A stretch of 64,000 nucleotides of DNA from Lachnospiraceae bacterium (lineage in GTDB: Bacteria > Bacillota > Clostridia > Lachnospirales > Lachnospiraceae): positions 1 to 64,000 of the forward strand of contig JAAVZR010000016.1 of the NCBI GenBank assembly GCA_022791755.1, given 5' to 3'. Shown in pieces: positions 25,057 to 34,228 of the stretch; the first letter of the stretch is position 1, and each line of letters starts with the position of its first letter. Below the pieces are notes generated by a model. That model was not told the origin of the DNA and searched no databases. It was given only the letters and a program-made list of their open reading frames with translations. Made by a program: the position numbers and the translations under genes.

Positions 25057-26337
25057 ATGAAAGAATTATTTGCAAAGGTCGAGAAGAGCCTGACTAAATT
25101 TTCGGATATATTTGCCAAGAGCATAGTGCTGAATATTATCAGCAGCGCATTCATGATGATCATGCCCATCACTATTGTGGGTTCCATCGCTTCTCTGATC
25201 CGGGGTATCGATATGGGCGGATATCAGGCATGGCTGCAGTCCAGCGGCCTGTATAATCTGGTGGGAGCCGTGTATCAGTTTTCCATTGGCCTGCTGGCCT
25301 TGTATATCGTGTTCTGTATCGGGTATCAGTATGCTCAGAAAAGCGGGATGAAGAAACAGTCGCTGACCATCGGACTTACCTCGATCTTCGCATTCCTGGT
25401 GATCACGCCGTACACGCCGGCAGAGAGCGCATATGGGGCGGCTACACTGTCCACGACATGGCTCTCCTCTTCGGGAATGTTCATGGCCATGGTGGTAGGC
25501 TTCGTGGTAGGGTATATCTATAAATTCAGCATCACGCGTCATCTGGAGATCAAGCTGCCGGAGCAGGTGCCTCCGACGATCGCCCGCCAGTTCTCGGCAC
25601 TGATTCCGTCCTTCATCATTGCCGTTTTGTTTGTGCTGATTAACTGGATCTTCTCCATGACATCTATGGGCAATGCACAGGATGCCCTGTACGCGGTGGT
25701 GAAGATTCCGCTGAGCGCGGTCAGTGCCTCGATCTGGGGACTTCTGATACTGAATATTTTCGTGTATCTTCTGTGGTTTTTCGGAATCCATGGAGGCATG
25801 GCGATTATGCCCATTTCCATGCTGCTGTTTACCAGTCTGCAATTGGAGAATCTGGCGGCTTATCAGGCAGGCTTGCCTCTGCCTAACTGGATCACAGGCT
25901 CCTATATTGCCATAGGGAGCGGATCCTTTCCTCTGGTGGTGGCGATGCTGATCTGGGGCAAATCCAAGGCGAATCGTTCAATCAGTAAGCTTGCTGTGGT
26001 ACCTGCATTGTTCGGAGTGGATGAGCCTGCCTATTTTGGTGTTCCGATGATTATGAATCCGATTTTCTTCCTGCCCTGGGTGATTCTGGTGCCCACATTG
26101 CTGACATTGGGAACGTACTTATTGCAGGCCATCGGTTTGGTAGGATACCATACAGGCGCCAGCGCGGGCGGCTTCGTACCGTTTTTTGTGACAAATATGG
26201 TAGGATATGGAATACCGGGTCTGATCTGGGGGGCTGTGTTCTTTATTTTAGCGGTTTTTATTTACTTACCGTTCGTAAAGATATATGATAAACAGTGCCT
26301 GGCCAAAGAAAACGGACAGCCGGATAAGGAGGAATAA
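25057..26337 (+). CDS. PTS lactose/cellobiose-type EIIC permease
   Basis: A 426-residue membrane permease with about ten hydrophobic segments. The conserved EIIC motif around VYLLWFFGIHGGMAIMPIS and the later ALFGVDEPAYFGVPMIMNP (substrate-binding Glu region) identify it. It takes up a disaccharide with concurrent phosphorylation. Family members carry cellobiose, chitobiose or lactose; the downstream ChbG homologue points to chitobiose. Confidence 0.94.
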   Translation: MKELFAKVEKSLTKFSDIFAKSIVLNIISSAFMMIMPITIVGSIASLIRGIDMGGYQAWLQSSGLYNLVGAVYQFSIGLLALYIVFCIGYQYAQKSGMKKQSLTIGLTSIFAFLVITPYTPAESAYGAATLSTTWLSSSGMFMAMVVGFVVGYIYKFSITRHLEIKLPEQVPPTIARQFSALIPSFIIAVLFVLINWIFSMTSMGNAQDALYAVVKIPLSAVSASIWGLLILNIFVYLLWFFGIHGGMAIMPISMLLFTSLQLENLAAYQAGLPLPNWITGSYIAIGSGSFPLVVAMLIWGKSKANRSISKLAVVPALFGVDEPAYFGVPMIMNPIFFLPWVILVPTLLTLGTYLLQAIGLVGYHTGASAGGFVPFFVTNMVGYGIPGLIWGAVFFILAVFIYLPFVKIYDKQCLAKENGQPDKEE

Positions 26338-26370
26338 TGCCAGGACGCTTCCGGCGGAAAGAAGGTATCT

Positions 26371-27156
26371 ATGAAACTGTTAGTACAATCCGATGATTAC
26401 GGCATCACGGAGGCTCAGGCCCGCGGCGCCATCCAGGCGATCACCGAAGGAATCGTCAGAAATACGGGACTCTTTTCCAATATGCCCTGGGCCCCCCGGT
26501 GTGTGGAGTGGATCCGTCCCTATCTGGATCAGATCGCCTTCGGCCTGGATTTGAATATGAGCACCGGTCCGGCGCTTCTTTCCCGGCAGGAGATTCCCAG
26601 CCTGGTACAGGAGAACGGACAGTTTCTCACCAGCTCCATGAACAGGGCGCTGGATACCGATGAAAACGATCACGATCATGTGGTCTATGAGGAGGCCTAC
26701 CGGGAGTTCGAGGCCCAGATCCTTCGCTTTATCGAGCTGGTGGGACGCAAGCCGGATTACCTTCATGGCCATGCCTACGGCACGAAGACCACCAGCCGGG
26801 TAAGCCGCGACCTGGCCGCAAAGTATGGCCTGCCTTACTCCATGGCCATCGGAGAGGATCCCCGGATGACGTCGGGGGGAATGGGCTGGTATCAGTTCCC
26901 GCCCACGCTGGAGAACCAGCTGAAGTCCGACCTGACGGACTTCATCCTGAAGGATCAGAACGGCTATCTGGGCAAGGAATACGGGATGCTCATCACCCAT
27001 TGCGGCTATGTGGAAGCCTGCCTGTTCGGCTTAAGCAGCTTCACCCTCTACAGGGCAAAGGACCTGGAGGGCGTGACGGATGAGAAGGTGAAGCAGTGGG
27101 TAAAGGATAATCAGGTGGAGCTGATTACATATAAAGATCTGGAAGGCTGGTACTGA
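26371..27156 (+). CDS. ChbG/YdjC-family carbohydrate deacetylase
   Basis: A 261-residue protein of the YdjC/HpnK deacetylase fold. Residues 4-11 (LVQSDDYG) hold the metal-binding Asp-Asp pair, FGLDLNMSTGPAL takes the place of the common HLNLT segment, and YLHGHAYG (~130-137) supplies the metal His residues. ChbG removes one acetyl group from chitobiose-6-phosphate so that a 6-phospho-glucosidase can act. It follows the EIIC gene by 33 bases. The His-to-Asp change in the LNL segment deserves care before assigning activity. No phosphoglycosidase is in this operon; the GH4 enzyme at 43093 might serve. Confidence 0.85.
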   Translation: MKLLVQSDDYGITEAQARGAIQAITEGIVRNTGLFSNMPWAPRCVEWIRPYLDQIAFGLDLNMSTGPALLSRQEIPSLVQENGQFLTSSMNRALDTDENDHDHVVYEEAYREFEAQILRFIELVGRKPDYLHGHAYGTKTTSRVSRDLAAKYGLPYSMAIGEDPRMTSGGMGWYQFPPTLENQLKSDLTDFILKDQNGYLGKEYGMLITHCGYVEACLFGLSSFTLYRAKDLEGVTDEKVKQWVKDNQVELITYKDLEGWY

Positions 27157-27315
27157 TATTTACAGAGAAACGGCTGTCTGCCTTTGGCTGTACCACAGTG
27201 ATCGGATAACGAGACTGGGGTACGGCAAGGGGCGGCAGGTCTTGACGTGCGGCTGCTTCCCGTGTTATCTTAATAACGACACCGGAAAAAGGGGCAAAAG
27301 ATACCGGGGGCAGAT

Positions 27316-28029
27316 ATGCTGATATTGGGAATATGCGATGACGAGGCGAAAAACAGAAGGATGCTGTCGGAATACGTGACGAGAATACAGGAGCAGTCGC
27401 CACAGATATTTCAGATTCTGACATTTTCTTCGGCAGAGGAGGTGCTGGCTTCCTCTGCCGTTTTGGACATTCTGCTTTTGGATGTGCAGATGAAGGGAAT
27501 GGACGGGATCAGCGCAGCCAGGCGGATCCGGGAGAAGGGTCAGGATACGGTCATCATCCTGGTGACAAACTACGCGCAGTACGCGGTGGAGGGCTACGAG
27601 ATTCAGGCATTCCATTTTTTGAAAAAACCGGTGTCGCGGGAGCGGCTGGGCCGGGTACTCATGAAGGCTGCGGACGCGGCGTACCGCCGCCGCCAGGCAG
27701 CAATCACGGTGAAGGGAGACGATCAGATGATCCGAATCCGGACCGGTTTGATCGAATATTGCGAGACGGCCAGAGGCTGCGTGCTGATCCACACCGCGGC
27801 GAAGGAGGAGATCCGGTGCTATTCCAGCATGGCCAGACTGGAGAAGGAGATCGGCTGTGAGGGATTCTTTCGCTGCCACACAGCCTTTCTTGTCAATATG
27901 GGATATATCGAGCGTCTGGAGCCGTCTCAGGTGATGATGAGGAGCGGAGTCCTGATCCCGGTGAGCAAGCACAGACGAAAGGAATTCAGGGAGGCGCTGG
28001 CCGGATGCTGGGGAGGTGATTTCCTGTGA
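27316..28029 (+). CDS. LytTR-family response regulator
   Basis: A 237-residue regulator with a receiver domain (~1-120; phospho-acceptor Asp56 in LLLDVQMKG, Lys in FLKKPVS) and a C-terminal LytTR DNA-binding domain (~135-235). It would be phosphorylated by the kinase encoded next, whose ATG overlaps its stop by one base. The pair is directly upstream of an exported flavoprotein gene and may control it. RBS GGGGG is modest. Confidence 0.92.
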   Translation: MLILGICDDEAKNRRMLSEYVTRIQEQSPQIFQILTFSSAEEVLASSAVLDILLLDVQMKGMDGISAARRIREKGQDTVIILVTNYAQYAVEGYEIQAFHFLKKPVSRERLGRVLMKAADAAYRRRQAAITVKGDDQMIRIRTGLIEYCETARGCVLIHTAAKEEIRCYSSMARLEKEIGCEGFFRCHTAFLVNMGYIERLEPSQVMMRSGVLIPVSKHRRKEFREALAGCWGGDFL

Positions 28030-29324
28030 TGAGTCTGAAGATGCCGGGCTGGGGAGACCTGCGGGGCTGTATCTATGCCGCTCTGTACTATGCGGTTTTT
28101 TTTCATAAGCTGTACCGGGATACGGATGTGATGCGAAAGGGTACGGCAGCAGCGGTCAATTTCCTGCTTCACATGTTTCTGTTCGGGATGACGGGCCGCC
28201 GGTCCTATCCCTTTGTTCTTCTGATCCATAGCCTGTGGTGTGCGGGAGAAAGCGTGCTCTTATACCGGCAGCTGCGTGTGCAGAAGCAGTATGCGATCTT
28301 TCTGGCTGTGATCTTTGTACTGACTGCCGGGATCTGGAACCGGCAGCTGTTAGTGTTTCTGTGCCCGGAGTTTGACGGTGCGTTTATTGATCTTGTGGCG
28401 ACAGTCAACGCCGTTTTAAATATGGGGACTCTCTATGTGGTGCAGCGTTTTATTGTGGTCATCGAAAGAGGGAGAAGGATCAGCTGGTCGGAGCTGTTCG
28501 CAGGGCTGTTTCCGGCCTGTATATCCTTTATGGCCAGAATCGGAATCTATCATTATACCTATTATCTGCAAGAGATGAGTACCAGGCAGGCGGTGGCGGC
28601 GTTTTCGGGGATCGGCGCGTTTCTGGCCTTCTCCACCATCGTGTCCATCGGCGCCAGCGAAAAATACTTTGCCTATCTGCATAACCGCCATGAGCTGGAG
28701 ATGGCGGAGCAGCAATTAAAGTCCCAGTATGATATGTTCAAGGAGCAGAGAAAGGGCGACGAGATGCTCAAACGGGTCTGCCACGATATGGCCAATCACA
28801 TGAATGTGCTTCAGGGGATGGCGGACATGGAGTCGGTGCAGGAGTATATCCAGGGAATCAGCCGGGGAGCGAAAGAGGCTCTGGAGGATATCGACACCGG
28901 TAATGGTACGCTGAATCTGATCATCCGGCAGAAGCGGCAGGCCTGTGAGGAGCGGGGAATCGTACTGGAAGCGGCGGTGTCCTTCGGCCAGGGAGGCTTT
29001 TTGAATCCTCCGGAGATCTGTACGCTGTTTGCCAACTGCATCGACAATGCCATGGAGGCGGTGGAGCAGGACAAAGTGAAGGACCGAACCATACGGATGC
29101 GGGGCGGCCCGGAGCATGGCTGTCTGGTGGTGCGCTTTGAAAACGAATATAACCATACGCTGCGCGAGGGGCGGGAAGGTCTTTTGAGCAGTAAAAGCCA
29201 GGGAGTCCATGGCTATGGCCTGCGCAATGTAAGAAGCGTCCTGAAGCGGCATGACGGGGCGCTGAATATTCGGACGGAGGACGGCCGTTTTATCCTGGTG
29301 TGGATGATTCCCCTCCCCGGATGA
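28029..29324 (+). CDS. GHKL-family sensor histidine kinase (AgrC-like)
   Basis: A 431-residue kinase with six or seven N-terminal membrane segments (~20-210), then a coiled linker. Next come the phospho-acceptor His252 in VCHDMANHMN and a GHKL ATPase domain with NCIDNAMEAVEQ (N box) and GYGLRNVRSVL (G box). The membrane region has no known sensor motif. ATG 28029 overlaps the regulator's stop (TGATG), with GGAGGTGAT ahead; the adjacent GTG 28026 is an alternative. It works with the LytTR regulator. Confidence 0.92.
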   Translation: MSLKMPGWGDLRGCIYAALYYAVFFHKLYRDTDVMRKGTAAAVNFLLHMFLFGMTGRRSYPFVLLIHSLWCAGESVLLYRQLRVQKQYAIFLAVIFVLTAGIWNRQLLVFLCPEFDGAFIDLVATVNAVLNMGTLYVVQRFIVVIERGRRISWSELFAGLFPACISFMARIGIYHYTYYLQEMSTRQAVAAFSGIGAFLAFSTIVSIGASEKYFAYLHNRHELEMAEQQLKSQYDMFKEQRKGDEMLKRVCHDMANHMNVLQGMADMESVQEYIQGISRGAKEALEDIDTGNGTLNLIIRQKRQACEERGIVLEAAVSFGQGGFLNPPEICTLFANCIDNAMEAVEQDKVKDRTIRMRGGPEHGCLVVRFENEYNHTLREGREGLLSSKSQGVHGYGLRNVRSVLKRHDGALNIRTEDGRFILVWMIPLPG

Positions 29325-29437
29325 GCCCACTTACCGGCCCAAAACGCCCAGTTTGCCCCGATGCATTGATTGTGAATTTCCCTTTTCCTATAATGGAAGC
29401 ATCCATATTATCATCACAGAATGCAGGAGGGAAAGCG

Positions 29438-31471
29438 ATGAAGAGAGAGATTTCCAGGCGGGATTTCTTGCGGGGGACTATGGGACTGGCAGCAGCCACC
29501 GCCATGGCGGGGATGACAGGCTGTGCGCAGGCGTCTGAGACACAGGGCACAACGGCGCAAGAGAGTACGGCTCAGGCGCCGGAGACGACGGCGGCTCCCA
29601 CGACGGCGGCGCAGGAAAAAGGAATTTATATTCCGGGTACATATCAGGCCACGGCCAACGGAATGAAGCCGGTGACCGTGACCATGACTTTTGACGCTGA
29701 GAAGATCACGGATGTGGCGCTTGATGTGTCGGGGGAGACGGAGAATATCGGACAGGCGGCGGCGGACACGCTGATCGCTCAGATCCTGGAGAAGCAGGGG
29801 ACGGATATCGACGGCGTGGCGTCGGCCACGGTCACTACCACCGCAGTGAAGGTGGCGGCGGAGGCCTGTATCGCTCAGGCGAAGGGGGAGAGCGTAAATA
29901 TTCCGCAGCAGGAAGCGAAAAGTGGGAGTATGCTGGATTTAAGCTTCATGGATAAGCCGGATCCGATTCCGGAGAGTCAGATCAGCAGGGTACTGGACTG
30001 CGATGTGGCTGTGGTGGGCCTGGGAGTGGCCGGAGTCTGCGCGGCCAGAGCGGCGGCGGAAGGAGGCCTGAAGGTGGTGGCCATGGAGAAGATCAGCACC
30101 GTCTCAGCCAGGTCTTCTCAGTTTTCCATGTTTAACTGTGAGAAGTCCAGAGAGGTGGGGATCGAGGATCTGGATGCCGCGGCGCTGGTCAATGAGATGA
30201 TGACGCAGATGAGTCACCGGGCGGATCCCAGGATCTTAAAACGCTGGGCAGATAACTGCGGCGAGGCGATCACTTGGTATGGCAACGGCTATGAGGGATT
30301 GCAGTGGCTGAAGGCCAGCGATCCCAATCCGGAGGATGAGAATGCGGTCTATGCCAAGCCCATGGCGGCGATGCCCGCCTATGATCCCCAGGTGGATCAC
30401 GAGAGGATCTTCTCCGGCACGATGAACTTCCGCCCGAAGGGACATGCCCCTGTGCTGCAGGCCAATTTCGACCGGGCGGTGGCCACCGGTAATTTGGATG
30501 CTTACTTTGACTCTCCCGCACGCCAGCTTCTGACCGATGCGGAGGGACGGGTGACAGGGGTGATCTTCCAGAGTCTGACGGACGACAGCTATACGCAGGT
30601 CAACGCTGCGAGAGGCGTGGTCCTGGCTACCGGCGGCTTCGGCCACAATGACGCCATGATGGCCTACTACCTGCCCTGGATCCATGATATCATCGACAAA
30701 TATAATGTGACCTACGGACATACGGATATCAAGGCCAATTATGCCAATATGGGGGACGGCCATCAGATGGGTATGTGGGCCGGGGCTCAGATGGAACCCG
30801 GGCCGTTGGGAAGTATGGCCCACGGTGATTTCGGCAAGCTGGGACCGGACGCATTCTTGCAGTTAAATGCCCAGGGACAGCGTTTTACCAATGAGGATCA
30901 GACCAACGACCATTACGGCGCGCAGTTTGTCCGCCAGCCGACTCCGATCTACATGGTCTTCGATGCCAACTGGCCGGATCAGCTCAAACACATGCAGGGA
31001 GGACTGGGCAGCGTGCGTTCCGCGAATCAGGACACCATCGACACTATCGATCAGTGGACGGCGGCCAGGGGGGACACCATCGAGGAACTGGCCACAAACC
31101 TGGGCTTCACCGGGGAGGCCTATGATAATTTTGTGGCGTCGGTGGCGCGCTACAATGAACTGTGTGATAAGGGAGTGGATGAGGATTTCGGAAAGACGCC
31201 CAAGAGGATGTTTGCGCTGAATACGGCGCCCTTCTATGCGATCCGGGACGAAGGCTCCCTGCGCTTCCTTGTGACACTGGGCGGTTTGAAGACCAATGAA
31301 AAGGCTCAGGTGCTTGACAGGGAGTATCATGTTATCGACGGTCTGTATGCCATCGGCAACACCCAGGGAGGCCGGTTCGTGGGCGATTATCCCACCACGA
31401 TCGCAGGGGCCAGTCATTCCATAGCCTGCACCTACGGGTATCTGGTAGGAAATGAGCTCGCTTCTTTGTGA
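29438..31471 (+). CDS. Tat-exported flavoprotein reductase with FMN-binding domain (lipoprotein)
   Basis: A 677-residue fumarate-reductase-like enzyme. The N-terminus combines a twin-arginine motif (ISRRDFLRG) with lipobox GMTGC, so it should be exported folded and lipid-anchored. Then come a Thr/Ala-rich linker, an FMN-binding domain (~65-150) with DGVASATVTT (~125-134), whose Thr/Ser is the usual covalent FMN site made by ApbE, and a FAD/fumarate-reductase domain starting with AVVGLGVAGVCAA (~185-200) and ending TTIAGASHSIA. No heme CxxCH motif is present. It likely reduces an external alkene-type acceptor in anaerobic respiration; the substrate is unknown. ATG 29438 has GGAGGGAAAG ahead. 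Confidence 0.92.
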   Translation: MKREISRRDFLRGTMGLAAATAMAGMTGCAQASETQGTTAQESTAQAPETTAAPTTAAQEKGIYIPGTYQATANGMKPVTVTMTFDAEKITDVALDVSGETENIGQAAADTLIAQILEKQGTDIDGVASATVTTTAVKVAAEACIAQAKGESVNIPQQEAKSGSMLDLSFMDKPDPIPESQISRVLDCDVAVVGLGVAGVCAARAAAEGGLKVVAMEKISTVSARSSQFSMFNCEKSREVGIEDLDAAALVNEMMTQMSHRADPRILKRWADNCGEAITWYGNGYEGLQWLKASDPNPEDENAVYAKPMAAMPAYDPQVDHERIFSGTMNFRPKGHAPVLQANFDRAVATGNLDAYFDSPARQLLTDAEGRVTGVIFQSLTDDSYTQVNAARGVVLATGGFGHNDAMMAYYLPWIHDIIDKYNVTYGHTDIKANYANMGDGHQMGMWAGAQMEPGPLGSMAHGDFGKLGPDAFLQLNAQGQRFTNEDQTNDHYGAQFVRQPTPIYMVFDANWPDQLKHMQGGLGSVRSANQDTIDTIDQWTAARGDTIEELATNLGFTGEAYDNFVASVARYNELCDKGVDEDFGKTPKRMFALNTAPFYAIRDEGSLRFLVTLGGLKTNEKAQVLDREYHVIDGLYAIGNTQGGRFVGDYPTTIAGASHSIACTYGYLVGNELASL

Positions 31472-31493
31472 CAGGGAGGGCTCTCAGGAAAAG

Positions 31494-32105
31494 TCAGAAT
31501 CCCGGACAGAAGATCCGGTTATTGCCTGCATCGACGTAAGGGCCCCAGACGTGGGACATCAGCGCGTCGTAGGTGGTCACCCGGCCGTTATTTCTGGCCA
31601 GATGGACGACGATCTTATATTCGATCTGCGTCAGATGTATGGGCTCCCCGTTTTTGGTGATCTGCCTGCGGGTAAAATCAATGGTCAGGCCTTCGAGACA
31701 GAAGGTCTGGCCATCATTGCTGTCTGTGGCCAGGCGCTGGCTGTGGCGCAGGGCGGTGCGGATCCGTGCCAGAAGCTCGGAGGCGCCGAAGGGTTTTACG
31801 ATATAGTCGTCGGCGCCCAGATCCAGAGCCGTCACCTTGTCCTTCTCCTGGGTCCGGGCGGAGATAACCAGGAGAGGCAGAGGGGACCACTGGCGCACAC
31901 GGCGGATGATCTCCAGTCCGTCCATATCCGGAAGTCCCAGATCCAAAAGGATGATATCAGGGCACTGGGACGTGATCAGAGACAGGCCGGAAGCTCCGGT
32001 GTGGGCAGTGATTACGCGATAATCCTGGGCGGTCAGACTGGCGGTGATAAAATCGCAGATACTGCGCTCGTCTTCAATGATCAGAATGGTCAGTTTCGCT
32101 GGCAT
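31494..32105 (-). pseudogene. KdpE-like response regulator lacking its C-terminal DNA-binding end
   Basis: A 203-residue OmpR-type regulator closely resembling KdpE. The receiver domain (ILIIEDERSICDF; Asp in IILLDLGLPDMDG; ADDYIVKPFG) is intact. The winged helix begins normally (LTQIEYKIVVHLARNNG ... HVWGPYVDAGNNR) but then reads IFCPGF and stops. Family members are ~225-235 residues and continue with the recognition helix and wing (LRVxMxxLRRKIE...GVGYR), which are missing. No frameshifted remnant is visible downstream. The break lies 22 bases from the end of the converging flavoprotein gene. DNA binding is probably lost; phosphorylation could remain. Confidence 0.75.
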
Positions 32106-33192
32106 GTACTTCCTCCTCTCTGGGCAGGCAGAATGAGAATTCCGCGCCTCTTTGCGTGTTGCGGGCCCGGATGACTCCGTGGTGAGCCAGAATGATCGTT
32201 TTGCAGATGGACAGGCCGATTCCCATTCCCTTACGCCCGTCCGCGGAGACGCCGGGGGAAGGGGCGGCGTCGAAGATGGATTCCAGCCGTTCCCTGGGGA
32301 TGCCGTCCCCGTAATCCCGCACAGTAAAGATCACATTCTGCGGATCGCAGGTCACGGTGAAAAGAACCGGATCGGGGACGCCGGAATGGATGAGGGCGTT
32401 TTCCAGGAGATTGATGATGACCTGTTCGACGAGGATCGCGTCCATGGGAATCATGAGGAATTCATCCGGGATGCGCACCCCGATGCGGGCGTCGGGATAG
32501 CGCTTGCGGAGCCGTCCCACCGCCTCTCCCACGACCTCCTCCACCGGCTCCGGCGTGCAGGTCACGGAGGAGGTGGCGTCGTCGATGCGGGTCACTGCCA
32601 GCAGGTTTTCCACCATATGGAGCAGCCACTGGGCGTCCTCGGAGATATTGCGGATCAGAGCCGTCTCCTCCTCCCTTGACAGCCGGCCGTCGCTTTCCAG
32701 AAAGGAGGAGCTGGCTCCGATGATTCCGGTCAGAGGGGTGCGCAGGTCATGGGAGATGGCACGCAGGAGATTGGCTTTCATTTTTTCCTTTTCGGCTTCG
32801 GCCAGAAGCTTTTCGTGGTGAGCCAGCTCTTTGGCCTGTTCCTTCATGTGGGTGGTGGTCGTGGTGATGGCCACGGAGATCGCCAGCATGGCCAGAAAGG
32901 TGATCGGATAGCCGCTTAAACTGAAATTCAGCGCAAAGGCGGGATATGTGAAAAAATAGTTGACGCAGATCACTCCGGTCAGAGAGGCCAGTATGCCCGG
33001 CAGATAACCGGTGGTATAGCGGGCCACCAGAACCAGAGCCGTCACATAGAACAAGGCGGTATTGGCCGAGTGTTCCGAGATGAGCCAGTAGAGGAAGGCG
33101 ATGCCGGTGGTGGCTGCCATGATGCAGACCGTGGTCAGCGCGTTCTCCAGTGCATTGCGGCGGCGCAGCAGCGTATTTTTAAATGGCGGCAT
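32074..33192 (-). CDS. KdpD-like sensor histidine kinase (short form)
   Basis: A 372-residue kinase with the C-terminal half of KdpD: four membrane segments of the DUF4118 domain (~15-110, with NYFFTYPAFALNFS), HisKA (ISHDLRTPLTGIIGASS) and HATPase (NLLENALIHSG, GMGIGLSICKTII). The N-terminal KdpD and USP domains of full-length KdpD (~890 residues) are absent. It overlaps the regulator gene by 32 bases. No kdpFABC genes are in the window, so a potassium role is not established. With the partner regulator truncated, the pathway may be decaying. Confidence 0.88.
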   Translation of the reverse strand: MPPFKNTLLRRRNALENALTTVCIMAATTGIAFLYWLISEHSANTALFYVTALVLVARYTTGYLPGILASLTGVICVNYFFTYPAFALNFSLSGYPITFLAMLAISVAITTTTTHMKEQAKELAHHEKLLAEAEKEKMKANLLRAISHDLRTPLTGIIGASSSFLESDGRLSREEETALIRNISEDAQWLLHMVENLLAVTRIDDATSSVTCTPEPVEEVVGEAVGRLRKRYPDARIGVRIPDEFLMIPMDAILVEQVIINLLENALIHSGVPDPVLFTVTCDPQNVIFTVRDYGDGIPRERLESIFDAAPSPGVSADGRKGMGIGLSICKTIILAHHGVIRARNTQRGAEFSFCLPREEEVHASETDHSDH

Positions 33193-33601
33193 GGGTGCGT
33201 ACCTTTCCGTTTGGGGGGAGGATATTTTGAAAACCGGCCGTCAGGCCATAGTTGCGGAATGAATCATTTATACCATAAAGACGAGGAGAAGTCCAGACCC
33301 TGAGGGCGGAAAGCGGGAAAGGGATGCCGGTTCGGTAAGGTTCGGCAGAATCTTAGCGTCTCCTTAACCTGCAATAAGATTTACATAAGTATGGGAGACC
33401 TGTAATATTATATGCAGTGGTATGCTCTCTGGCGCTGGAACGAATGATGAGACTGGGGTAAGACGGATAAGGAACATATATGGACAGGTCGTCCCGGAAC
33501 TGTTTTTGCCTATGTTTTTCTGAGGTGAGAGCTTCCGTGCATTGCACTAAAGTGACGTTTGATATTGCGTGAATAAATTTTGAAATAACGATAAACAATA
33601 C
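33193..33601. other. Intergenic region, no gene recognised
   Basis: About 400 bases between the kinase start and the consensus promoter at 33602. Translations on both strands look like chance reading frames. The minus strand holds the kinase RBS (GGAAAGG) and presumably its promoter. Nothing else is supportable. Confidence 0.5.
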
Positions 33602-33630
33602 TTGACAAACACGTGACATGACGGTATAAT
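33602..33630 (+). promoter_or_regulatory. Perfect sigma-A consensus promoter
   Basis: TTGACA (33602-33607), exactly 17 bases, TATAAT (33625-33630). It is the only promoter found in the window that matches consensus fully. It drives the two unknown genes that follow, and rules out the in-frame ATG at 33629 as start. Confidence 0.85.
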
Positions 33631-33679
33631 GCAGGTGAGCAGCAAAGAGGAACAGATAAAACCAAACAGGAGGATGAAG

Positions 33680-34228
33680 ATGGCATATTATGAAATCCTT
33701 GCCCGGTTTGCAAAATCGGGTGCTCCTTCCTTTCGGACGGCAGGATATCCGGAGTATCTGGAGGAAGCGAGGCGGTTCTTCAACATGAAATCCCTTTTGG
33801 CTACCAATCCAAAGGAAATGCTCATGCTGGATATCGTGGACGACGAGACTATACGCATGATTCTGAAAAGCGAGCGAGAGCTGGAGCTGGCACAGGCGTC
33901 CCGAAGCCTGCGTGTCTTCTCCATGTATCTGATCGACAGGACGCATGAACCGGTGAATTTTTCAGGATTCATCACAGGGAAACGGTTGTTCCGCACGCAG
34001 ACGTCGGTCTATGACCCGGGCAGCGGCAACTTGCGGGAGAGAAAAGAGGGAGGCAGAGAAGGGGAAGGAGAGAGGATAGAGGAAGAGAATACAAAAGACA
34101 GAGAAGACCCGGGACAGAGGGAATATTCGGATGAGAACCTTCTGGTTTTGCTGGCCAGGCTGATTTATGAAGAAGATTGTGTACAGCGACGGGAAAAAAT
34201 CGAAAAAGTATGGGAGGTTCTCGGATGA
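33680..34228 (+). CDS. Uncharacterised protein A of a coupled pair
   Basis: A 182-residue cytoplasmic protein with no recognised family. The first ~120 residues look like a compact alpha/beta domain (MAYYEILARFAKSGAP, then PKEMLMLDIVDDETIRMIL). Residues ~125-155 are a Glu/Arg/Lys-rich disordered linker (GGREGEGERIEEENTKDRED), and a short helix (NLLVLLARLIYEED) closes it. ATG 33680 has AGGAGG six bases ahead and lies 50 bases after the perfect promoter. Its stop overlaps the start of the next gene (ATGA). It is probably well expressed; the function is unknown. Confidence 0.75.
   Translation: MAYYEILARFAKSGAPSFRTAGYPEYLEEARRFFNMKSLLATNPKEMLMLDIVDDETIRMILKSERELELAQASRSLRVFSMYLIDRTHEPVNFSGFITGKRLFRTQTSVYDPGSGNLRERKEGGREGEGERIEEENTKDREDPGQREYSDENLLVLLARLIYEEDCVQRREKIEKVWEVLG

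Noticed and set aside
33629-33679. Upstream ATG for protein A
   Set aside because: It lies in the -10 element of the perfect promoter; ATG 33680 has the proper AGGAGG site.
33353-33946. Minus-strand open frame over the consensus promoter
   Set aside because: It runs antisense to the promoter and protein A and has no recognisable content.
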